Shown here piece after piece: positions 1-6,979 of a stretch of DNA of 8,676 nt (its first letter is position 1; each line of letters starts with the position of its first letter). The stretch comes from an uncultured Candidatus Saccharibacteria bacterium. GTDB lineage: Bacteria > Patescibacteriota > Saccharimonadia > Saccharimonadales > UBA4665. The DNA lies in assembly GCA_937988795.1 (NCBI GenBank), contig CALKHY010000154.1:1-8676 (forward strand), in the 5' to 3' direction. Under the pieces are notes generated by a model. It saw only the letters and a program-made list of their open reading frames with translations. It ran no database searches and was not told the origin of the DNA. The position numbers and the translations under genes were made by a program.

Positions 1-28
1 CTTTCCCTACACGACGCTCTTCCGATCT
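1..28 (+). other. Illumina TruSeq read-1 adapter remnant (assembly contamination)
   Basis: The bases from ctttccctac to ttccgatct are identical to the last 28 bases of the standard TruSeq universal adapter/read-1 primer as I know it. They end exactly where the cyoE reading frame begins to make sense, since base 29 is the last base of a good cyoE codon. This is library adapter left on the contig end, not genomic DNA. It means the left boundary is an assembly end, not a natural gene end. Confidence 0.97.
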
Positions 29-313
29 AAGGACGGTGCCGTAAATGAGGGCATTCACCAAGGGGATGCGTCCGGCCGGTAGCGCGCGCCTCTCAGTGCG
101 CTTCATTTTGCTGTCAATGCCGCGATCGATGTAGTTGTTGAATACGCAGCCTGAGCCGATCACCATTGCTGTACCGGCGATCATGGCCAAAAACAGGTCA
201 GGGTCAAAGTTGCGCTGTGACGCCAGCATAAATCCGGCGATCGCCGACATCAGGTTCCCGTAGATAATGCCGGGCTTGGCTAATTTGTAGTACAGTTTGA
301 TGGTTTCTTTCAT
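29..313 (-). CDS. cyoE: Protoheme IX farnesyltransferase (heme O synthase), N-terminal 95 residues, partial
   Basis: CyoE is an integral membrane UbiA-family prenyltransferase that adds a farnesyl group to heme B to give the heme O used by the bo3 oxidase. The frame was read directly from the minus strand, starting at an ATG at 313. The product begins MKETIKLYYKLAKPGIIYGN, which matches the family's N-terminal KPGI region. It contains the NxxxDxxxD prenyl-diphosphate/Mg2+ motif at N59, D63 and D67, followed by K-rich and LPAGRI segments. The family is usually about 290 residues, so roughly two thirds is missing, cut by the adapter at 28/29 and not by a stop codon. The gene lies 18 bases after the cyoD stop in the usual A-B-C-D-E order. 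No clear Shine-Dalgarno precedes the ATG, so translation may depend on coupling to cyoD. Confidence 0.93.
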
Positions 314-331
314 GTTTTTGTGTCAGCCAGT

Positions 332-763
332 CTAGTGGCTGTGTTCATCGGTCTGGTCATTCTCTAAATACTTAATCCCTTCATCTTCGATAATAAATTG
401 CTCCACCTCCTCGGGCGTCATCTCGTGCACCATGTTGTACCGCATGTTGTACATAATCCACAGCGAGCCGATGACGAGGATAACGACGACCATAACGGCG
501 TAGCCAAAAGTCATCAGGTTGAAGCGGGGCCGTTTTTCCTGGCTCATGTGCAGGAAGAACAGGAGCTGCACCAGGAGCTGCGCGATTGCCAGCGCGGTCA
601 CAAAGAGCAACACACTCCAGCCAGTCATCCAGCCATTCACAACCGCAAAGTAGGCAACAAGCGTCAGCGCCACGGACAGCACGAAGCCGACGACGTACGA
701 TATGTACGAACCGTGTGTCACCTCGTGATCGTGCCCGGCTGAACGAGTTTCTGGCTTGCTCAT
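332..763 (-). CDS. cyoD: Cytochrome bo3 ubiquinol oxidase subunit IV, with C-terminal extension
   Basis: This is the small membrane subunit of the bo3 quinol oxidase (COX4_pro type), thought to help assembly of the CuB centre in subunit I. The 143-residue product has a His-containing N-terminus (GHDHEVTHGSY, residues 10-20) and three predicted membrane spans at about 20-42, 48-71 and 84-106. It carries the family signatures QLLVQLLFFLHM (62-73) and GSLWIMYNMRYNM (99-111). The start ATG at 763 overlaps the cyoC stop by 4 bases (ATGA), and a GGGAG sits about 10 bases upstream. The Escherichia coli protein is about 109 residues and ends near the NYNM segment. Here there are about 30 extra acidic residues (113-143: MTPEEVEQF to DEHSH), a real difference since the frame stays open to TAG at 332-334. 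Confidence 0.95.
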   Translation of the reverse strand: MSKPETRSAGHDHEVTHGSYISYVVGFVLSVALTLVAYFAVVNGWMTGWSVLLFVTALAIAQLLVQLLFFLHMSQEKRPRFNLMTFGYAVMVVVILVIGSLWIMYNMRYNMVHEMTPEEVEQFIIEDEGIKYLENDQTDEHSH

Positions 764-1371
764 ACGTTAGCTGCTCCCATTAGGTATACGAACGTAAAGA
801 TAAATATCCAGACGATGTCCAGGAAGTGCCAGAACAGGCCAAGCAGCGTCAGGCGGCGGACATCGTTGGGTGTGATGCCTTTTTGTGCCAGGCGCACCAT
901 CATAACAATCATCCAGAGCAGGCCCACGGCAATGTGCGCGCCGTGCGTGCCAACAAGGGTAAAGAACGAGCTCATGAATGCGTTGGCGTGCCAGGCCAGG
1001 CCTTCGTGTACAAGTTTATTAAACTCATACAGCTCCATGCCTAAGAAGCCGGCGCCCAGGAGGAATGTGATGATAAACCAGCTAAGCGCCAGCGCCCTCT
1101 TGCCGCTGCGGATCGCCAGCATGGCCAGCCCGACCGTAAAGCTGCTGGTGAGCAGTAGCATGGTCTCTACCAAAACATACGGCATACTGAAGATTTCGCC
1201 GGCTGTCGGCCCGCCCCACGTGTTGTCGTGCAGCACTGCGTACGTGGCAAACAGCGTAGCAAACAGCATCAGGTCGGTCATCAGGTATGTCCAAAAGCCA
1301 AAGTAGGTCTTCTGGTAGGTATGTGCCTGATGTTCGGCTTCTAGCGCTGGTGCTATTTTGGGCTCACTCAT
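760..1371 (-). CDS. cyoC: Cytochrome bo3 ubiquinol oxidase subunit III
   Basis: This is subunit III of the heme-copper quinol oxidase, a membrane protein without redox centres that packs against subunit I. The 203-residue product is almost the same length as E. coli CyoC (204) and has five predicted membrane spans. COX3-family signatures are visible: [21 protein letters not shown] (24-44), [19 protein letters not shown] (135-153) and [17 protein letters not shown] (181-197). The ATG at 1371 overlaps the cyoB stop by 4 bases (ATGA). A GGGAG Shine-Dalgarno lies within the cyoB tail 6 bases upstream. The same overlap occurs with cyoD downstream, so B, C and D should be translationally coupled. 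Confidence 0.97.
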   Translation of the reverse strand: MSEPKIAPALEAEHQAHTYQKTYFGFWTYLMTDLMLFATLFATYAVLHDNTWGGPTAGEIFSMPYVLVETMLLLTSSFTVGLAMLAIRSGKRALALSWFIITFLLGAGFLGMELYEFNKLVHEGLAWHANAFMSSFFTLVGTHGAHIAVGLLWMIVMMVRLAQKGITPNDVRRLTLLGLFWHFLDIVWIFIFTFVYLMGAANV

Positions 1372-3401
1372 GCGGCACTCCCTTTCAGATGGGCAGCCTC
1401 CATCCGCTTTAGCTCGTCGGCAGTTATGACATACTCGGTATCATCGCTGGTCGCCCGGATGATGAGCGTGACAATCGCGCCAATCAGCCCCACGATAACC
1501 AACGGCCATATCTTCCAGACGATAGCAAAGCCAGAGAGCAAGGCAAACCCGCCGATGATAATCCCGGCCGCCGAATTTTTGGGCATAAGGATGTCCACGT
1601 ATTTGGGTTTTTCGGCCTCTTTCTTGTGGCTGTGCTTTTGGTGCCAGAACGGGTCGATCCTGTCAACCACGGGCGTAACGGCAAAGTTGTAGTGCGGCGG
1701 CGGCGAGGTGGTTGACCACTCCAGCGTGCGGCCGTCCCACGGGTCGCCGGTGGTGTCCAGATTTTTCTTGCGTTGGATGATGCTGACAATAATTTGCAGC
1801 ACCTGGGTAAGCACGCCGGTGATAATAATCACCACGCCGACGGCGGCTACGGCAAACAGCCACTGCCAGCCCAAGGACGGGTCGTAGTGGTCAAGCCGGC
1901 GCGTAGCGCCCATCAGTCCCAGGATGTACAGCGGACCGAAGGCCACCACGAAGCCGATCGCCCACAAGCTCGCCGCAATCTTACCAAGCGTGTCGTTCAG
2001 CTTAAATCCGGCAAACTTGGGGAACCAGTAGGTAATGCCGGCCATAAAACCGAACACTACGCCGCCGATGATGGTGTTGTGGAAGTGTGCCACCAGGAAC
2101 AGGCTGTTGTGCACCTGGAAGTCAATGGCCGGCACAGCCAACATCACACCAGTAGCGCCACCCATGGTAAAGACCAGCACAAAGGCCATGAACCACCACA
2201 TGGGTGAGGCAAACTTAATTCGTCCGCGGAACATCGTAAACAACCAGTTGAAGATCTTGACGCCCGTCGGCACGGCAATCGCCATGGTTGCAATGCCAAA
2301 GAAAGCGTTCACGTCGCCGCCGGCACCCATGGTAAAGAAGTGATGCAGCCAGACGATGTACGACAGGAACGTAATAGCAACGAGCGCGAATACCATCGAG
2401 GTGTAACCGAACATCCGCTTGCGCGAGAACACCGGCACAACCTCAGAGAAAATGCCAAACGCCGGCAGTACCAGGATATACACCTCGGGGTGCCCCCATG
2501 CCCAGATGAGGTTGATGTACATCATCGGGTCGCCGCCAAAGTCCGACGTAAAGAAGTGCATGCCAAACAGGCGGTCCAGCGAGAGCATCGCCAACGTAGC
2601 GGTCAGGATCGGAAAGACAAACATGACCAGTACCATGCTGCACAGCACGCTCCAGGCAAAGATTGGCATCTTCATGAGGCTCATGCCTGGCGCACGCATC
2701 TTGAGGATGGTGACGAAGAAGTTGATGCCAGACAGAAGTGAACCGATACCGGATATCTGCAGCGTCCATATCCAGTAGTCCACGCCAACACCCGGACTAT
2801 ACTCAATGCCTGACAGCGGCGGATACGCCAGCCAGCCGGTCGCCGCAAACTCGCCAAAAACGAGCGAGAGGTTCATGAGTATCATGCCGGCGGTAAACAG
2901 CCAGAAGCTCACTGAATTCATGAACGGGAAGGCAACGTCGCGCGCGCCCAGCTGCATGGGCAGCACCAGGTTGATGATGCCGAACATCAGGCCCATGGCC
3001 AGGAAGAAGATCATGATGGTGCCGTGCGCCGTAAATACCTGCTGGAAGTGTTCGGAAGTCATGACGCCGTTTAGGTCAGTGGTGGCCAGCGCCTGTTGTG
3101 CGCGCATAAAGATGGCGTCGGCCAGCCCGCGCAGCCCCATAAGCGCGGCGACGATGATGTACATAATGCCAATCTTCTTGGGGTCAAGCGACGTCAGCCA
3201 TTCTTTCCAGATGTAGATAGCTGTCTTCTTGATCCACTGCCAGCCCTTAAAGTACATGAGGGCGCCAAAGATCAGCAGACCGCCAACAACGGCCGTCAGG
3301 CCAAGGACAAACGGCGGCGGCAAAATGTCGAACTTTGGTTCGACCAGCGTTTCGTGGTGTGCTCCCCCGTGTGCGAAAAATCTACCTAGCAGATTCCACA
3401 T
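1368..3401 (-). CDS. cyoB: Cytochrome bo3 ubiquinol oxidase subunit I
   Basis: This is the catalytic heme-copper subunit, which oxidises ubiquinol, reduces O2 to water and pumps protons. The 677-residue product aligns by eye with E. coli CyoB (663) at a constant +20 offset through the core, and all key residues are present. Low-spin heme ligands are H126 and H441. The high-spin heme ligand is H439. CuB ligands are H304, H353 and H354, with the Tyr crosslink at Y308 in HPEVY. The D-channel has D155 and E306, and the K-channel K382. The residues assigned to the quinol site in E. coli (R71, D75, H98, Q101) correspond to R91, D95, H118 and Q121. The quinol site argues for a quinol, not cytochrome c, oxidase. 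An AAGG motif lies just before the ATG, which is 12 bases after the cyoA stop. The close match to proteobacterial CyoB suggests acquisition by transfer if the host is a candidate-phylum bacterium (inference). Confidence 0.98.
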   Translation of the reverse strand: MWNLLGRFFAHGGAHHETLVEPKFDILPPPFVLGLTAVVGGLLIFGALMYFKGWQWIKKTAIYIWKEWLTSLDPKKIGIMYIIVAALMGLRGLADAIFMRAQQALATTDLNGVMTSEHFQQVFTAHGTIMIFFLAMGLMFGIINLVLPMQLGARDVAFPFMNSVSFWLFTAGMILMNLSLVFGEFAATGWLAYPPLSGIEYSPGVGVDYWIWTLQISGIGSLLSGINFFVTILKMRAPGMSLMKMPIFAWSVLCSMVLVMFVFPILTATLAMLSLDRLFGMHFFTSDFGGDPMMYINLIWAWGHPEVYILVLPAFGIFSEVVPVFSRKRMFGYTSMVFALVAITFLSYIVWLHHFFTMGAGGDVNAFFGIATMAIAVPTGVKIFNWLFTMFRGRIKFASPMWWFMAFVLVFTMGGATGVMLAVPAIDFQVHNSLFLVAHFHNTIIGGVVFGFMAGITYWFPKFAGFKLNDTLGKIAASLWAIGFVVAFGPLYILGLMGATRRLDHYDPSLGWQWLFAVAAVGVVIIITGVLTQVLQIIVSIIQRKKNLDTTGDPWDGRTLEWSTTSPPPHYNFAVTPVVDRIDPFWHQKHSHKKEAEKPKYVDILMPKNSAAGIIIGGFALLSGFAIVWKIWPLVIVGLIGAIVTLIIRATSDDTEYVITADELKRMEAAHLKGSAA

Positions 3402-3413
3402 AATACCTTCAGC

Positions 3414-4331
3414 CTAGCGGCCGCTCCCTCCGTGGTCATGGCCGCCCGCATGCTCGCCTTCCTTAGACGAGCCTGCTGGCGCCATGTACTTCATTACAAT
3501 TGTACGATGCAGGTCTTCTTTTGCCAAAACGTACTCGGTGGTGTGGACGTGGCTCGACGGCTTGGCAAGCTCCTCATACTCGGCGAGATCAAGCTCGTTT
3601 GTAGATTTCTGTATGCCTGCCACCCACTTGATAAAGTCCGCGGGCTCCACAGCCTCGGCCACAAATTTCATATCCGCAAAGCCGGCACCGCTGATGTTGG
3701 CCGACATGCCGTTATACCTCCCGACCTCGTTTGCTACCAGGTGGACCTTGGTAACCATGCCGTTCATGGAGTAAATCTGGCTCCCCAGCTCCGGAATCCA
3801 GAATGAGTTCATGGGTGCGTCAGACGTGATCTCAAAGGTCACCGGCACATCTTTCGGCATTTGGAAGTAGTTGACGGTGGCTATCTTTTGCTCCGGATAA
3901 ATAAACAGCCACTTCCATTGCAGCGATACGACTTGTATGGTCAGCGGCTTTTTATTTGAATCAATTGGACGGAACGGGTCCAGGCTATGCGAGGTGCGCC
4001 AGGTGACGACCGATAGAATCAGGATGATGACGATCGGCACACCCCACATCACTGCTTCGATGATGTTGTTCTTTTCCCAGTCCGGCGCATGGCGCGAGGT
4101 CCGGTGGTGTTCGCGGTACCGCCAAGCGAACAAAAACGCCATAGTGTAGACCGGAATGATAACGAACAGGCTCAGGATGACCGTAAAGATAAGAAGGTTG
4201 CGCTGTTCCTGCGCGATCAATCCTTTCGGCTCGAGCACCGCAACGTTGACCGACTTCAAAAACAGCGCCAGCGCGGCCAGTAAGGCTAACCCTACCACTA
4301 TTGCAGCCGCGATCTTAAACTTCTTACGCAT
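3414..4331 (-). CDS. cyoA: Cytochrome bo3 ubiquinol oxidase subunit II
   Basis: This subunit is a membrane-anchored cupredoxin-fold protein of the bo3 oxidase. The 305-residue product has hydrophobic segments at about 8-26, 46-70 and 94-112, followed by the periplasmic-type domain with VVSLQWKWLFIYPEQKIATVN (134-154) and MNSFWIPELGSQIYSMNGM (174-192). The place where cytochrome c oxidases have the CuA Cys/His ligands reads ANISGAGFADMKF (211-223) with no Cys, as expected for a quinol oxidase. Unlike E. coli CyoA, the N-terminal segment has no lipobox cysteine (LALFLKSVNVAVLEPKG), so lipidation is not expected. The C-terminus is a His/Gly-rich tail (EHAGGHDHGGSGR). It is the first gene of the operon. 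No good Shine-Dalgarno precedes the ATG. Confidence 0.97.
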   Translation of the reverse strand: MRKKFKIAAAIVVGLALLAALALFLKSVNVAVLEPKGLIAQEQRNLLIFTVILSLFVIIPVYTMAFLFAWRYREHHRTSRHAPDWEKNNIIEAVMWGVPIVIILILSVVTWRTSHSLDPFRPIDSNKKPLTIQVVSLQWKWLFIYPEQKIATVNYFQMPKDVPVTFEITSDAPMNSFWIPELGSQIYSMNGMVTKVHLVANEVGRYNGMSANISGAGFADMKFVAEAVEPADFIKWVAGIQKSTNELDLAEYEELAKPSSHVHTTEYVLAKEDLHRTIVMKYMAPAGSSKEGEHAGGHDHGGSGR

Positions 4332-4343
4332 ATTCTAAAACTC

Positions 4344-4349
4344 AGTATA
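4344..4349 (-). promoter_or_regulatory. Candidate -10 element for the cyo operon
   Basis: On the minus strand TATACT (5 of 6 to TATAAT) lies 12 bases before the cyoA ATG. No -35 match is visible 16-18 bases upstream. If it is used, the transcript would start about 6 bases before the ATG, giving a nearly leaderless mRNA. That would fit the absence of a Shine-Dalgarno. The alternative is read-through from zwf or a promoter I do not recognise. Confidence 0.35.
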
Positions 4350-4372
4350 GCAGCTTGGTTAGATTTTTCACA

Positions 4373-4388
4373 TGTATCCCGCATCACA
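4373..4388. promoter_or_regulatory. Candidate degenerate CRP/FNR-family site upstream of cyoA
   Basis: On the plus strand this reads TGTAT-N6-TCACA, 8 of 10 bases of the CRP core TGTGA-N6-TCACA. Its centre lies about 43 bases upstream of the transcription start implied by the TATACT at 4344-4349. That is the spacing of a class II activator site and would fit the missing -35. The match alone is weak; it gains interest from the perfect site at zwf. Confidence 0.25.
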
Positions 4389-4398
4389 CTTTCCACAC

Positions 4399-4438
4399 AA
4401 TCCTAATTTTCGATGCTATAGCATCAAAAGTGAGGATT
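4399..4438. repeat. Imperfect 40-bp inverted repeat with a perfect 14-bp palindromic core
   Basis: The core GATGCTATAGCATC (4412-4425) is its own reverse complement. Around it TTTT (4407-4410) pairs with AAAA (4426-4429) across a single bulged C. An outer AATCCT (4399-4404) pairs with AGGATT (4433-4438) across a small internal loop. It lies 29 bases after the zwf stop and about 70 bases before cyoA. As RNA it could fold into a long hairpin ending zwf transcription, but neither strand has a proper T-tract after the stem. A binding site for a dimeric regulator of cyoA, or an mRNA-stabilising hairpin, is equally possible. Confidence 0.6.
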
Positions 4439-4466
4439 TTCAGGAAAGGGGCGCCAGGATTGCTGT

Positions 4467-5861
4467 TTAGCGCGTGGTTGCGAACGGCATGTAGTGCAGG
4501 GGCGAATCCATGGCAGGGTCGGGCATGACCAACCCGATTTTCTTTGGGTCTTCGCCGGGTTTGTAGAAGAACAGGTCATCGCTGGACATCGCCCATGCCT
4601 TTTGCACCGGTTCGAGGATGCGCCAGGCAGCGATGGTTTCTTCGCTGGTGGTGAAGAGTGCACGGTTGGAGAGCATGGCATCGGCCAGCACGCGCTCATA
4701 GGCATCCGGCAGCTGCGAAAAGTGCTGTTCGTAGGCGACATTGAGCGGCAGTTCCTGTAGTTCGTGCTCATGCCCAGGCTTTTTGACCCACATGTGCAGC
4801 GTGACGCCCTCGTTCGGCTGGACACGCATGACCAGTTCGTTGGCGTGCAGGGAATCTTCCTGGCGATAGCGGATGCGGATTTCGGTGCGCTTTTGGTCCA
4901 GTGCCTTGCCGGTGGTGAGCGTGATCGGTACGCCCTGCCAGCGCCAGTCGCGCGAGTACAACGTCATGGAAACGTACGTTTCGACTGTGCTATCAGGGTT
5001 GCCAACTTCCTCGCGGTAGCCAATGTACTGGCCGCGCTGCACCTGTTCCTCGATGTAGCGCGGCGGTTCAATGGCGCTCAGCGCGCGCAGGCGCAGCTCG
5101 GGCACATCATCCCAGTTTTCGATGCTCGACGGCAGTTCCATGAGGATGAGCGCAGCAAGCTGCAATAGGTGACTCTGCACAAAGTCGCGCAAAGCGCCGG
5201 TTTGCTCGTAGAAAGCGGCGCGGCCCTCAATACCGATTTCTTCGGTTGCAATGATTTCGATGCTTTCGATGAAGTCGCGGCTCCAGGTGCGTTTAATCAG
5301 CGAATTACCGTTGCGGAAGACGATCAAGTTCTGGGCCATCTCCTTGGCGAGATAGTGGTCGATACGGTAGATCTGCTCCTCTTCGCAATGTGCGCGCAAC
5401 TGCTCCACTCGCTCCAGCGCCGACTCCAGGTCCACGCCGAACGGCTTCTCAAGCAGCAGTTTGGTGTCGCGCCGCTTAAGCAGTCCCGCCTGCCCGAGAC
5501 TTTCGATGATGGCGGGCGATACCTGCGGCGGCACGGCCAGGTAAAACAGGCGTTGGGCGCTTGCCTGGAATTCCTCCTCAATCCCGTCCAGGTGTTCGCC
5601 AAGGTTCTGGCAAGCCTGGACATCGGTAAGATCCATGGTTATGATCTCGGTTTTGTCCTGCATGCCGGAATCGTCGTCTTTCGGGAAGACGTTCGCATGC
5701 GAGGTATCGTTGGTGCTGACGCCTACGATGCGGAACTTTTCCGGCAAAATGCCGGCCTTGTAAATTTTGAGCAGGGCAGGGATGAGCTTGCGGCGGGAGA
5801 GGTCGCCGGATATGCCGACGATGACGAGAATAGTTGGTTGTTCGATAGTGTAGGACTTCAT
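4467..5861 (-). CDS. zwf: Glucose-6-phosphate dehydrogenase
   Basis: Zwf oxidises glucose 6-phosphate to 6-phosphoglucono-lactone, the first step of the oxidative pentose phosphate pathway, in the cytoplasm. The 464-residue product has the nucleotide-binding GISGDLSRRK (16-25), EKPFG (138-142), the active-site RIDHYLAKE with H169 and K173 (166-174), GALRDFVQSHLLQ (222-234) and DAYERVLADAM (386-396). It is about 20-25 residues shorter than common Zwf, and the gap lies after residue 55 in the cofactor domain. At the place of the NADP+ 2'-phosphate-binding Arg (R46 in the Leuconostoc mesenteroides enzyme, GTARQ) it has GVSTN, so NADP+ preference may be weakened (inference). The ATG at 5861 is preceded by AAAGG with a 5-base spacer. 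It lies 83 bases downstream of gnd on the same strand. No lactonase gene is in the window. Confidence 0.96.
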   Translation of the reverse strand: MKSYTIEQPTILVIVGISGDLSRRKLIPALLKIYKAGILPEKFRIVGVSTNDTSHANVFPKDDDSGMQDKTEIITMDLTDVQACQNLGEHLDGIEEEFQASAQRLFYLAVPPQVSPAIIESLGQAGLLKRRDTKLLLEKPFGVDLESALERVEQLRAHCEEEQIYRIDHYLAKEMAQNLIVFRNGNSLIKRTWSRDFIESIEIIATEEIGIEGRAAFYEQTGALRDFVQSHLLQLAALILMELPSSIENWDDVPELRLRALSAIEPPRYIEEQVQRGQYIGYREEVGNPDSTVETYVSMTLYSRDWRWQGVPITLTTGKALDQKRTEIRIRYRQEDSLHANELVMRVQPNEGVTLHMWVKKPGHEHELQELPLNVAYEQHFSQLPDAYERVLADAMLSNRALFTTSEETIAAWRILEPVQKAWAMSSDDLFFYKPGEDPKKIGLVMPDPAMDSPLHYMPFATTR

Positions 5862-5888
5862 GCTAACCTTTGCCGTCGCCCTGTTAGG

Positions 5889-5904
5889 TGTGATCTATCT
5901 CACA
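5889..5904. promoter_or_regulatory. Perfect CRP-type operator core at the zwf promoter
   Basis: On the minus strand this reads TGTGA-GATAGA-TCACA, a perfect match to the CRP-family core TGTGA-N6-TCACA. It begins at the last base of the -10 hexamer and covers the predicted transcription start, a position typical of repression. It could also form a small RNA hairpin, but there is no following T-run, so a terminator for gnd is unlikely. The binding protein is unknown and none is encoded here. Confidence 0.6.
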
Positions 5905-5932
5905 GTATGACCGCGCCGGTAGTGGATTGCAA
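5904..5932 (-). promoter_or_regulatory. Sigma70-type promoter of zwf
   Basis: On the minus strand TTGCAA (-35 at 5932-5927, 4 of 6) and CATACT (-10 at 5909-5904, 4 of 6) are separated by exactly 17 bases. The predicted start is near 5897, giving a leader of about 35 bases that includes the AAAGG ribosome site. It lies in the gnd-zwf intergenic region. Confidence 0.5.
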
Positions 5933-5944
5933 GTTGCTGTTGAA

Positions 5945-6880
5945 TTACTCGCCGCTCTTTGCAATGTCGGTGCCCGGGGTAACATTGAGCGGGTGGCCGC
6001 CGAATTTGTTGCGCTGGGCGGCGAGAAGCTTGGTAGCGAAGTTGGTTTTGCCCTTAAGCGATGACAGGCGGACATCGAACGACGCTTTGATGGCCGGCAG
6101 TTCAATCCCAAGATCTTCGGCTGTTTCGAGCGTCCAGCGGCATTCGCCGCTTTCGGCAACCTTGCCGTCAATGCCTTCAAGTTCTGGATTTTCGCGCACG
6201 GCGTCGCGAGTCAGCTCGTTCAGCCACGAACGGATGACGCTGGCGTGCTGCCATACTTCGCCGGCGTCAGCCAGGTTAATGTTTTTATACGGGCCCTCTT
6301 TAAGCATGCGGTAGCCTTCGGCCAGACTTTCCATCATGCCGTACTCTATAGCGTTGTGGATCATCTTGACATAGTGGCCAGCACCAGCGCCCCCGAAGTG
6401 CTGGTACGCACCTGACGGTGCAGCAAGGACTTTCAAGATCGGCTCAATGAAGCGGAACGACGCTTCATCGCCACCGACCATGAGTGATGCGCCGTTTTCG
6501 TACAGCCAAACGCCGCCACTGGTGCCAACGTCGATAAGCTGTGAGCCGGCATCTGTCACGCGCTGGGCACGCTCCCTTGTCAAGCGGTAATCGGAGTTGC
6601 CTCCGTCGATCAGTATGCTGCCTTTTGGCAGCACATCAAGCCATTTATCAAGCTCCTCATCAACATAGTCGGCAGGAATCATCAGCCACACAACGGGCTG
6701 GTCATTGTCAAATGCTGCGATAATTTCTTCGCGCGAGTAGGCTGCTTTCGCGCCGTACTCAGCAGCTTTCTGAATGAATTCTTCATTCAGATCGTATCCG
6801 ATTACCTCATGTCCAGCCTCGTTCAGTTTGCGCGCGATCTGGATCCCCATTTTCCCCAAGCCGACTACAGCAATTCTCAT
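5945..6880 (-). CDS. gnd: 6-phosphogluconate dehydrogenase, decarboxylating, short NAD-type
   Basis: This enzyme oxidises and decarboxylates 6-phosphogluconate to ribulose 5-phosphate. The 311-residue product is the short GntZ/YqeC-like form; the NADP-type Gnd is about 470 residues. It has the Rossmann motif VVGLGKMG (5-12), DGGNS (92-96), GTSGGVW (119-125), the catalytic K172 with N176 and a downstream Glu in HYVKMIHNAIEYGMME (169-184), and the C-terminal RNKFGGH (290-296). The second beta strand ends in YDLN with Asp at position 30. NADP-dependent enzymes have an NR(S/T) motif there, so NAD+ preference is inferred. The start is fixed by AAGGAG six bases upstream of the ATG. It is the first gene of the gnd-zwf pair. 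Confidence 0.95.
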   Translation of the reverse strand: MRIAVVGLGKMGIQIARKLNEAGHEVIGYDLNEEFIQKAAEYGAKAAYSREEIIAAFDNDQPVVWLMIPADYVDEELDKWLDVLPKGSILIDGGNSDYRLTRERAQRVTDAGSQLIDVGTSGGVWLYENGASLMVGGDEASFRFIEPILKVLAAPSGAYQHFGGAGAGHYVKMIHNAIEYGMMESLAEGYRMLKEGPYKNINLADAGEVWQHASVIRSWLNELTRDAVRENPELEGIDGKVAESGECRWTLETAEDLGIELPAIKASFDVRLSSLKGKTNFATKLLAAQRNKFGGHPLNVTPGTDIAKSGE

Positions 6881-6886
6881 CCCTTT

Positions 6887-6892
6887 CTCCTT
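6887..6892 (-). promoter_or_regulatory. Strong Shine-Dalgarno of gnd
   Basis: AAGGAG on the minus strand is separated by 6 bases from the ATG at 6880. It is the best ribosome-binding site in the window and settles the gnd start. Confidence 0.85.
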
Positions 6893-6905
6893 AGATGATT
6901 TAGTC

Positions 6906-6921
6906 TCTTATAATAATCACA
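6906..6921. promoter_or_regulatory. Candidate degenerate CRP/FNR-family site at the gnd promoter
   Basis: The minus strand reads TGTGA-TTATTA-TAAGA, 8 of 10 to the CRP core. It begins four bases after the -10 hexamer and overlaps the predicted transcription start, nearly the same placement as the perfect site at zwf. Alone it could be chance. Confidence 0.3.
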
Positions 6922-6925
6922 GTTC

Positions 6926-6955
6926 AGTATATGCCCGAACGTGTCCAAAATTCAA
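6926..6955 (-). promoter_or_regulatory. Sigma70-type promoter of gnd
   Basis: On the minus strand TTGAAT (-35 at 6955-6950, 4 of 6) and TATACT (-10 at 6931-6926, 5 of 6) are separated by 18 bases. The predicted start is near 6919, with a leader of about 39 bases including the AAGGAG. The promoter reads opposite to, and lies just upstream of, the hydrolase remnant. Confidence 0.55.
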
Positions 6956-6979
6956 CAGCATGCTAGCCGATCTACATCT

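Noticed and set aside
5889..5904. The TGTGA/TCACA dyad as an intrinsic terminator of gnd
   Set aside because: The stem has only five pairs, is not GC-rich and has no following T-run; its position on the zwf promoter favours an operator.
5169..6314. A 381-codon open frame on the plus strand across zwf and gnd
   Set aside because: It is antisense to two clearly recognised enzymes, crosses their intergenic promoter region and shows no domain pattern. It is a by-product of codon bias on the other strand.
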